Assembly: GCA_014607495.2 (NCBI GenBank)
Contig: CP053167.1
Span: 8,990,001-9,054,000, forward strand
Source: Carposina sasakii
Lineage: Eukaryota > Arthropoda > Insecta > Lepidoptera > Carposinidae
Direction of reading: 5' to 3'
DNA length: 64,000 nt
Positions 55,121-64,000 of the stretch are shown piece after piece (position 1 is the first letter of the stretch; each line of letters starts with the position of its first letter). The translations under genes were made by a program, and so were the position numbers. The notes below the pieces were generated by a model, which saw only the letters and a program-made list of their open reading frames with translations, was not told the origin of the DNA and did no database searches.

Positions 55121-56537
55121 GTTAGTAGTACAAGCTTGCATTTATCTAGTTTTCTATGCAATTGCACACATACATACATTACATTATTGGTACTTATAAT
55201 TACTTACTATTTACTGATTAACAATTCAATTTCTAGTCAATTATTTAATCAAAATAGGTTCATATGTAGGCACAGGTCACATAAAACTTTATGGCGGTAG
55301 TGATTCAAGTAAAATTTGGATATCAGCGGGTTGACAAGGGGCGCATGATGGCCACGAACTAGAATTGCACTTACAGGTGTCTTCCGAGCCGCCATGAAGT
55401 TTGGTTTGAATTATAAGTAAGTAGGTAGGTACATACAACCGCTTTTTGATTGTCAAAGAAGCTGCTAGGTACCTACCGTTTCAGATTCTATAGGTATCAT
55501 AATCAGCCGAACGTTCCCACTGCTAGCCTAACACTAACTTTGGCCTCCTTCTCCGCCAAGTCCAGGTTAAAGATAGATACTTATCACATAGCTTTCAAAT
55601 TTTGAGGTTTTAGGACATGGCGGTTTCCTCACGATGTTTTACTTCAAGGTCAGAACGTCCGTATATGTAGAATTCTAATTAGTAGGTACATCGCATGATC
55701 TGGTCTCGAACTCGGACCCCATGGCACGGCTCCGAACTTTCTAGCCACCTTTAGTAGGTATAGCAAATTTAACCGGCAAAAACACCTTATTGTGTACCTA
55801 TAACCCCTAGTGTGGCAGTCTATTTTGAGATACGTTTATTTTGAGTAAAATACATTAGTAATCATTTATTGGCGTTATTGTTTCCATATTACAAGTGTTA
55901 AATTACCTGAAAGCCATCCATATTTATCAGAATAACGAATTAAAATCACGCGACCAGGGTTTATTGACCTCTAAAATGGCGCCAGTCAAACATCTGTGAG
56001 GCCATCAAGGAGGAAAGTCAAAATTGTCAAAATTTTTGAACTTTCAATTATGGGTCGCATGGAGAAAGTTAAGTTGTTAGTTATCATTAGTACCTACTAA
56101 TGATAACTAAGTATCATTAGTACATGGTATAAAAGTAGGTACTTTCACACCATGTTATGAAATTCACCATGTTATTAGTGAATTAAAAATAACCCTGTAG
56201 TTATAATATAAATAGGTAGGAACCCATCTATCGTCACATTTAAAATAAGTACCTAATTTAACAATATTGAAACGTCATAATGTAAGTAGGTAATACTTAG
56301 CGATTGATCGTATTTTTTAACCGACCAGACACGTTCCTAAAAAAAGAGGTACTTACACGATTTCGTTTTATGTTTGTTAACACAGAACTCCGTCATAAAA
56401 CAAAATATTTGCTAAGATCTGCTTCCAGATCGGCCTCATGAGTTTTTAATTAAATTGTTTAGTTGTTTGTTTCTCTCATTACAATAACTGAAATAAGGTG
56501 AAAGTAAAAAAAAGTGTGTGGTGTGGTGGCGTAAAAT

Positions 56538-56588
56538 GGGAAAGGCCTATGTCCAGCAGTGGACGAACACAGGCTGAAGATGATGATG
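56538..56588 (+). repeat. LINE/SINE tail fragment in intron 1
   Basis: 'gggaaaggcctatgtccagcagtggacgaacacaggctgaagatgatgatg' is the tail family seen at 25321-25428. Confidence 0.75.
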
Positions 56589-56834
56589 AAAAAAATGTGT
56601 AACTATTTTCGTTTCTTACTTATGATTTCTTCGGTCGGTTTTTACCTTAAAAGTTATGATACGGCGTAATTGAGCCCTGCTGATTTCGTTCCGGGTAGGT
56701 GGGTATAAAATAAAGTACCTACTGATTAACATAAAATAAATAGGTAGCAACGTGAGACATTTTTACACATAAGTCTCTCACACCAAAATAGCTTTAAAAA
56801 GTTGAAAGTATAATACCTATTTTTGTTTTTGCAG

Positions 56835-56899
56835 CAGATGGAAAAAGTAAAAAAAATGAAGAAGACTTCCAAAGAGAAGTTCATTCTTTTATGAACGAG
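56835..56899 (+). CDS. Recombinase-like gene, exon 2, with tandem acceptor
   Basis: Acceptor TTTTTGCAG, donor AACGAG then GTACGT; phase 1 in, phase 0 out. Encodes ADGKSKKNEEDFQREVHSFM then NE. The acceptor is GCAGCAG, a NAGNAG site: using the second AG (exon from 56838) keeps the frame and drops one codon. Confidence 0.8.
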
Positions 56900-57569
56900 G
56901 TACGTATTGTGATTTTATTATTCTTACCTTATTTAACAGTACTACATTGGTAGTATGCTAATAATAGAACAGCGCTTCTAATAATTTTGTCTGGGTCTCC
57001 GGTAATGATAAGACCACGTTGAAGTTGTATAATGGAATGCTTTAATCAGTAACTTACCCTAAAATATATAATAACACATTAACAATGAACAAAAGCAATA
57101 ACTTAACTAGATTTATGTCATGTTGACAAAATGCATAGCGTGGGGGGTCGGGGCACTTGATACGTGAATTCCTGGCGCGAGTGTTGAGTGGTTGGCTTCA
57201 CCTTTCGACACAAATGGTACCAGGTTCTAATTCGTTGTAATATTTGATGTTATTTATGTAATCTTGTTATAGCGTGTACGTAGTAGCTACACTTACTTAT
57301 TAGGTGTACAAACAAAATACATAATAGATTGCTACAAAGTTTGTGAAATATCTTGTTCGTCTTAGCTTTTTTCCGTATCTATCAGGGGGCGTATCAAGCA
57401 AGAGGATGAAAATTATTCTGCACATGAGAAATAATAATTTCAGAGGTGCAGACCCGGGGTTTGAACCACCGAACTCGATGAGTGTCGGACGCTCTAAATT
57501 AGATAAATTACTATTAATTTATTTTGAAACTGCGCCTTTTTTAAAACGTATTTTACCCATCTATAGAAT

Positions 57570-57870
57570 ATTCACAATTTAGCCAGAAAAAGAGCTTAAC
57601 AACCAGATGCGTTATGTATACATATTTTAACCTAAAAAGAGCTAAAAAACCAGATGTGTTATGTATGTATCTATGTTTTAACCTGAAAAAGAGCTTAACA
57701 ACTAGGTGTGTTATGTATGTATGTTTTAACCTGAAAAAGAGCTTAACAACTAGGTGTGTTATGTATCTATGTTTTAACCTGAAAAAGAGCTTAACAACTA
57801 GGTGTGTTATGTATGTATGTTGTATATGTGAATGTTTTGAACCTGAAAAAAAGATTAACAACTAGATATA
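57570..57870 (+). repeat. ~51-bp minisatellite in intron 2
   Basis: Five to six units of 'ttttaacctgaaaaagagcttaacaactaggtgtgttatgtatg'. The last units diverge and carry a (tatg)n-like spacer of variable length. Confidence 0.85.
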
Positions 57871-57993
57871 TGTTATGTGTGAAAAAATGTTTTTAACCGA
57901 GAGGAATATTTTTATACTAAGTTTTCCCGTCCATGTACACAATAACTTGTCCTGTGATTTGTATGAAATATCTGAAAACAATTTTTTTTATAG

Positions 57994-60371
57994 GAATATT
58001 CGGAATCGGACCCGTTTTCGGCTGATGACGAATGTGATGACTATATACCGTCCGAAGAAGAACCGTCCGAGGAAGAAAATGAAATCGAAAGCCATGATAA
58101 CATTTTTTGCGAAGATTCAACTAATTATATTGCGCCAAGTACTGGCAAAAATGAGGCCAATCCAACTACAGTAGAACTACAATCACAAGGAACAGACTGC
58201 AATAATGTGCCACAAAGAGAAATTATACAAAACAACACAGGATTAGACTCTTATCAGCCAGAAGAAGATATCATGCTTCCAACTACAGAAGAACAACAAT
58301 CTCAAGGTACAGATTCTAATAAAAAAGGTCGCAATAAAGATTTTTGTTTCTATTGTGAAGCACATGTGCTAAACTTTGCAAGACATATAATTAGACAACA
58401 TTACCTTGAAGTTGGTGTCCAAAAGATCCTAGCTTTTCCAAAAAAAAGTAAAACCCGAAGAAGTCTCATAACCGATTTGAAAAAAAAAGGAAACTACATC
58501 TCGAATGTGGTAAGATGTGAAAGACCAATGAGAATGGAAAAAGGTACAAATGAAAGTGATTACTTGCCATGCCCAAAGTGCCTAGGATTCTACGCACGGA
58601 AACAGTTATGGAAGCATAAAAAGAAATGTAATCCAGGGCCTTCAGGAAAAAATGTGCAAGCTGAGGCACAAAATCTTATGTGTCGTCTCTCGTCGCATAC
58701 TCCTTCGAAAAAACTCAATGAGGTATTTGGTCGAATGCGCGCTGACAAAATTTCATTTGTGGCGAAACAAGACCCGATAATATGTGAATTTGCAGAAAAT
58801 TACATGAAAGTACATAGAGAAGATCACTTTATACCTGTCACTTCTAGAAAAATGAGAGAGTTGGCGAAACTTTTAATAGAGACACAAAAGAAAAAACCTG
58901 AAATCAAGACATTTTTTGATGCACTCAAGCCTCAAAATTACGACACATTAGTAGCGGCTACCAAAGTTGTAGCTAAATACGACGAAAATACGGATCGTTA
59001 CTGTTCTCCGACCTATGCCATGAATATAAGTACGACAATTAAACAATGCTGCAACATTGCCATCAAGAGAATTCTCAAAACAGAATCCAGTGTAAAAGCT
59101 GCTGAAATGCAAGCCGATCTAAGAGTTCTCGTCCAATTAATTGAATCAAGCTGGAAGTTTGACGTATCAAGTAATGCGGCGGATGACTTGAACCTTAAAA
59201 AATGGAACAAAGTAACTATTGTCCCACTAGCAAGTGATCTAAAGTTACTTAAGGACCATCTGTGCATAGCCGCTCAAAATGCGTCTGCTCAATTAACACA
59301 AGAAAGAAATTCTCAATACACAGCGGCTTACAACGAATTACTAGAAACTGTTTTCTGTCGTGCTCTACTTCTTAACCGAAGACGTCCAGGGGAACTACAG
59401 AGACTTTTGCTTAGTACTTATGTAGAGAACGAGCACAATGATAACCAGTACGAAGAATTTGATCGTACTTTGACTGCAGCCGAAAAGATTTTGGTAAAAC
59501 GATTCAAACGAATTGTGATTCGGGTAAAAGATCAAGAGGGGTCCCGGTACTTTTCAGTACAGACGTTCAGCAAGATCTCGACCTATTGATTTCCTTGAGA
59601 AGTAAATACATTGATGCAAACAATAAATTCCTGTTTGCAAAACCATCCAGCATGACAAACTTATGCGGATATAAAGTCTTACAAAAACACGTGAAATTAT
59701 CCGGGGCAAAAAATCCTGAAGCTATATCTTCTACAAAATTACGGAAACATTTGGCAACCTTGACACAACTTTTCAATATGACCGAAAATGACATTGAACA
59801 GCTTTCTAATTTCATGGGTCATACAACAGGAGTACATAGACGAAATTACAGATTACCTGATGATATATTCCAGACTGCAAAAATATCAAAATTATTAATA
59901 TTGATGGAGGATGGCAAAGCGGATGCATATAAAGGTAAATCTTTAGATGAGATCAATATCGACATGGAAGAAAATCTAGAAGGTGAAGGAGTAGATACAG
60001 AAGACGTCTTAAACTTTGCTGAAACTCAAATGACACTACCAGAATCAGAAACTATCATGGCCAAAGACATGCCATATAATACACCTCAAGATCCCGGAAA
60101 CCCACAATCTGAAAACGCTACATCCACCTACCAACCATTGGCGGATGTATCCAATACTTCAAGATCTACAAAAAATAAAAGAGTATTGGTGCCATGGACG
60201 GCTGAACAAAAAAATGTTGTAATTAGCCATTTTAAAACACATATTAGAGCCAAAAAGGCTCCAAAGCGGCATGAAGCTGATGCCTTAAAAGCTCTCCACC
60301 CAGAATTACTACATAATAAAGACTGGCTGAAAATTAAAGTTTTTATCCAAAATAGTTATAAGAATAATTAA
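57994..60371 (+). CDS. Recombinase-like gene, exon 3 (frameshifted)
   Basis: Acceptor TTTTTTATAG; the exon opens EYSESDPFSADDECDDYIPS in phase 0 and runs open to a stop at 59589. It contains both finger-like motifs (about 58342-58400 and 58565-58630) and box I. After the one-base loss near 59535 the homologous frame continues as KRSRGVPVLFSTDVQQ and carries box II, the GH motif, the Tyr and the C-terminal Myb/SANT-like domain to TAA at 60369. Apart from this one position the exon looks intact, with no other stop. Confidence 0.85.
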
Positions 60372-60430
60372 GATTGTAGTACTATTCGATTCTTTTTTGA
60401 TTCTATTCTTTTAACTCTTTGACATTTTTA

Positions 60431-60436
60431 AATAAA
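60431..60436 (+). promoter_or_regulatory. Poly(A) signal AATAAA
   Basis: AATAAA 60 bases after the stop of the recombinase-like gene, followed by a T/GT-rich stretch ('atgtttggtaatac...ttttactttgttttatt'), a normal polyadenylation context. Confidence 0.6.
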
Positions 60437-60639
60437 ATGTTTGGTAATACTAATTTTACTTTGTTTTATTAACGATACACTTAACTTGCCGTCATACCAC
60501 CAGGCAGTCTATTCGATCAAACAGTTTGCGCGCTTTGTGACGCTGGTCATCTCAGAGACAAAGAGGCCGCCCACACATGCCAAAAGTTTGTGTCGATAAC
60601 TAAAAAGGCAGTACTGCAGACTATTTGATCAAATGCACT

Positions 60640-61060
60640 GTACATACCCTGGCCTCGTATACCCTCTCAGTCAAACCCCTATGCCCCTGGGAACATCCTC
60701 AATCACACCGTCGTTCACTCTTAAACACCCATATTCACATCCCCGTTCACCCTCGAAAAAAACCCCATTCTACCTAGGCCAAACCCCCGTTGACTCTCAG
60801 AAACACTAGAGGTGTTTCTGAGACCCTCGCCTCCACCCCCGCGACCATTCTCATTTAACACCTTCATTCATCTGAAATCATAATCATGTTCTCTCCCGGG
60901 AACACCCACTCCCAGCTACACTCCGCATTCCATCCAAAACCCCCTTTCCCCCCAGTCAGTCCCCATTAAGCCCTCGTCACACCCCTATTCGGCCCTGGGA
61001 CACCCCTGTACAACCCTAGGCAGAGTCCCATTCACACTACTGGTCACATCCCGCTCGTTT
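60640..61060 (+). repeat. C-rich, strand-asymmetric degenerate repeat
   Basis: About 420 bases dominated by C and A on the plus strand, with loosely repeated 'accctc', 'cccc.ttcac' and 'aaacacc' words at 25-35 base spacing ('ccccattcaccctcg', 'aacacccatattcacatcccc'). There is no coding frame. Confidence 0.6.
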
Positions 61061-61159
61061 CATAATATCAAACTACTTTTCAGTCTCACGTGATAACGTG
61101 GACACACTGTCTAAACAAAGTCACTTTTTCCAGGAGCTAGTTAGATACGCATAGTAGAC

Positions 61160-61555
61160 CTCTAATGTAGTAAAGAGAAGTTAGGTATATAATTTTGAAG
61201 ACGCGCGATTGTGCCTATGTAATAAAGACCTAGCAAGTGTACTAACGTAGTAAAGTTCGGTATAGGTATATCAGAGGACGCGCGATTGTACGTAAGTAAT
61301 AAAGACGTATCAAGTGTACTAATGTAGTATAGAATAATTCGGTATATATCAGAGGACGCGCGATTGTACGTAAGTAATAAAGACGTATCAAGTGTACTAA
61401 TGTAGTATAGAATAATTCGGTATATATCAGAGGACGCGCGATTGTGCGTAAGTATTGAAGACGTATCAAGTGTACTAATGTAGTAAAGAATAATTCGGTA
61501 TATATCAGAGGACGCGCGATTGTGCGTAAGTAATGAAGACGTACCAAGTGTACCA
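61160..61555 (+). repeat. 78-bp minisatellite, about five copies
   Basis: Units of 'aatgtagtatagaataattcgg...cagaggacgcgcgattgtacgtaagtaataaagacgtatcaagtgtact'. The unit is 78 bp, a multiple of three, so repetitive open frames arise on the minus strand (61162-61650) without implying a gene. Confidence 0.9.
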
Positions 61556-61798
61556 GTTAAGAAAAAAAATATACAAAACATATACGCATGGAAGTGAAAA
61601 TGTAAATGACGCAATAAGTATATCACAGTAAATGGACTGCGAATATCCACGATCTTACTCTTTTTAAAAAAATGAGTTCTGCATAAACATGATACGTGTT
61701 ATAGAAGTCAATATTCACATAGACTTTGTTAATAATGACAGTGGAAGTGATGGACGCCATATGTCGGTTTCTCATCCTGGACGTAATAAGTATATGTA

Positions 61799-61802
<4 letters not shown>

Positions 61803-61845
<43 letters not shown>

Positions 61846-61852
61846 TATCTAT
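61803..61852. repeat. (TA)n microsatellite
   Basis: About 20 TA dinucleotides with one interruption. The flanks 61690-62890 are AT-rich without a supported gene. Confidence 0.9.
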
Positions 61853-62892
61853 CACGTCAGCCATACCGCGAAGGGTTAAAATTCATACACAAGTCCTTAT
61901 TAACTACATATATTAGCTATATTATTACGTCGATGAATTAAAACTCTATTAAAAATCAATACAAATGGTAAAACAAATAAAATTGCATTCTCGTGTAAAA
62001 TCCACCACTACGAGTATTAGCAATTCAGACGTTGGTATTGACTGTACAATGCACGTCTGCCCTCGAAATAGCCCGTCGTATACAACAACGTAGTACGTAG
62101 CACCACAGATAATGCAAAACGTAGCACGTAGTACGGGCGGGCGTGGGAGGGGTAAAGGTTCCCGTCAAACTCGATAGATGGCGTTACGAGGCACACGATT
62201 AAAACGCGAGGATGGTAAATGAATGTATTGTCGGTGTAATATCAAGATTCTTTCATTGGCGATTAGTTATTTTATTATTGAGTTTAGTTAATAATACAGA
62301 TTCCCTGGAATATAAACATTAATCGTAATATCTGCAATTGACCTAAAAGTCACACTACATTTTAAATTACTTTTAAGGGTTTTAGCCACTAGACCTGTTT
62401 CAGAAATGTTTGGTTAAATACCCTAATTTATTTAAAGACAAAACCGGAAAAACATAACCCACATAAATAAATAATAGATGATCACCATTATCCGCGCTCC
62501 ACTGGGGTCTGTTAAAACTTCCCGCCGATAAGATTAGACACAACTTTGTTATTAAACAGATACAACTTCCATTAGCCGACGAAAATACTAATTAATGAAC
62601 CTTGTCGCGGGTAATTCGGACTTTTATTGAAAAAGAGGACGCGATGCGAAACCGTTCCATAAAAATCACATAACATTACAGTAATTGAACCAATGCGTTA
62701 TGCGATCCATGGTAGAAAGTCACAGCGAATAGCAAAATTAAAATATCTAGGACTATATAGGTAATACTTTTGTAATATATGTATCTATATTGGTTTGTAA
62801 TTTAAAATTGTATAAAATACATATTGTCTGAAGGTAGTAAAAAGCAGTAGGTGCTATGGTGGCTGAAAAGACAGATAGATAAGTATGGCGGA

Positions 62893-63600
62893 CTAATAAT
62901 AATAATAAATAATCCCGCAGGGCAGCTTGTGGCGAGCTGTTGGGAGGTAGCGTTCCCGCGGACCTTAAGTGCTCCCGGGGGAAAACCCTGTTCCTCATCT
63001 CCGGCGCCGAAGTGAGGTCTGACGAGGAACAGTTCCCCCACCTCTGTCTTGCGTTCGCTGGACGGGCAGAGTGGAGTCGCGAGAGCTATGACAGCTCGAG
63101 GGTGGACGTGCCCGTCCGTAAGTGGCCAGTTGGCTTCGGTTTAAAGTCCAGGGGCACCCCTCCACCCTAGCCACTCACCAAATGTTGCCCCCTTTGTCGC
63201 TCCGTGCGTGCGGCCGTTTCAGGGGGCCCATGAAATGAGTCGGCGAGTCACCGCCTGCCACCTTTGCAATTTTGAGACTTGGTTGTAATGGCAGGCGTCC
63301 GTTAGTCTCCTTCAATAGCCCAGTTACCCAACCCCACCCAACATTCAGCCCCATAGCCCATGACCTTTGTTTCCATCGCATGACATAGATCTGCACTCCA
63401 ATAGTCTTGCACATGGTGGGGACCATCGCCGGGTGTATCATATTGTGCGGTCGGCGATGGTATCCGCCATGTGTATCCCACACCATATTAAAGTTCTCTA
63501 AAAAGGGCCTCTACATCTTGGCCACGGCCCGATGCACGCCTCTCAATGGACCGGGACTCTGTAGTCCCGAGAATTTAAACAGAGATACAATAATAATAAT
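62893..63600. mobile_element. GC-rich LINE-like segment ending in (TAA)n
   Basis: About 700 GC-rich bases flanked by taa/ata repeats on both sides ('ctaataataataataaataat' and 'caataataataata'). Words such as 'tgttcctcatctccggcgcc' and 'gtcggcgatggtatccgccatgtg' are ones I recall from lepidopteran non-LTR elements. Open frames on both strands overlap and none shows RT or endonuclease motifs, so the class is uncertain. Confidence 0.5.
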
Positions 63601-64000
63601 AAATTCTTTCATTTCTCACCACAAATGACACAATATGATACATAACATAATATGATGCTTGAAAGGAGGAACAGTTGTCATTCACGGGAGACTGGTGCCT
63701 GTGTAGGTTCAGAGACCCGTGTTACAGGTCACCAGGCCCCTTACAATATAGTAGACATACATAATAATAAAGTTAGCACTGTACAGTATCAGATCTCATA
63801 TATTGTGATAGTACTGGAGTGAGATTACTAGAACTAACATAGTTACCAACTGAAATCAAAACGAGCGCACGTTTTCGAAGCCACAGAATGGCTTAGTAAG
63901 TATCGGACTATATGAAAACACATCGTCTGCACCATTTATGTAGTTTCATAACGTTGAGAGAAACTTGAAGTACATCATATTAAAGACTTTAACCTTAAGC
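63601..64000. other. Window end, no gene seen
   Basis: AT-rich, with no supported exon or defined repeat. Confidence 0.45.

Larger units (their letters stand above)
55066..60371 (+). pseudogene. Zinc-finger and tyrosine-recombinase-like (Crypton-type) gene, three exons, one frameshift
   Basis: Exons 55066-55120 (MMKRTKRSQRIVNLALHK), 56835-56899 and 57994-60371 join in frame through GT-AG introns. With one missing base restored in the count, the product would be about 832 residues. Order: basic head; acidic SESDPFSADDECDDYIPSEE; C2H2-like fingers FCFYCEAHVLNFARHIIRQH and LPCPKCLGFYARKQLWKH; a helical region; box I arginine LNRRRPGEL (about residue 504); box II-like STKLRKHLAT; FMGHT; the likely nucleophile Tyr in VHRRNYRLP; AYKGKSLDEI; and a C-terminal Myb/SANT-like VPWTAEQKNVVISHF. 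The R...LR-H...GH...Y pattern is that of tyrosine recombinases, as in Crypton transposons and their domesticated relatives; I recall similar uncharacterised proteins in fish and invertebrates. A one-base deletion near 59533-59536 (GGG run in ATTCGGGTAAAAG) breaks the frame; it may be real or a sequence error. Confidence 0.82.

Noticed and set aside
62753..63628. Several overlapping open frames on both strands
   Set aside because: They lie in a GC-rich LINE-like segment; none has RT, endonuclease or other motifs, so they are by-products of composition.

Overview
The window is eukaryotic nuclear DNA, almost certainly from a moth or butterfly. It is AT-rich, has GT-AG introns, and carries dispersed repeats that I recall as typical of Lepidoptera: the 'gtccagcagtggact' LINE/SINE tail, tRNA-derived SINEs, Helitrons ending in 'gacgaagtcgcgggc...CTAG', and many short foldback elements. 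No bacterial-type operons, rRNA genes or CRISPR arrays are present. These family assignments come from memory and were not searched.

Left part (about 6.2-24.7 kb, minus strand): the C-terminal ~830 residues of an AF4/FMR2-family protein (lilliputian type, scaffold of the super elongation complex), spread over 11 well-supported exons and one doubtful one. All junctions are GT-AG and their phases agree from the serine-rich acidic region, through two AT-hooks and an RLSTES-type repeat, into the C-terminal homology domain and the stop at 6265. The N-terminal exons were not found. The introns hold a DD41D mariner-type transposon with ~0.45 kb inverted repeats (8763-11301), many foldback elements, SINEs and LINE scraps. 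The oddest feature is an array of eleven copies of a 74-bp unit (13792-14592), each copying the 3' end of one exon together with its 5' splice site.

Middle part (24.7-49 kb): mostly intronic or intergenic DNA with decayed elements, including two adjacent Helitron-type elements with a PIF1-helicase C-terminus (39214-40273), a tRNA-like repeat, several microsatellites, and two short GC-rich segments that could be exons but are unproven.

Right part (49-64 kb): a structurally complete but inactivated DIRS-type retroelement (49103-54079) with inverted terminal repeats, an internal complementary region, broken gag, RT/RNase H and tyrosine recombinase, and a probable intron in gag filled with a 115-bp minisatellite. 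Next is a three-exon plus-strand gene (55066-60371) for a ~830-residue zinc-finger and tyrosine-recombinase-like protein, intact except for a single one-base frameshift. The window ends with minisatellites, a C-rich tract and a GC-rich LINE-like segment.
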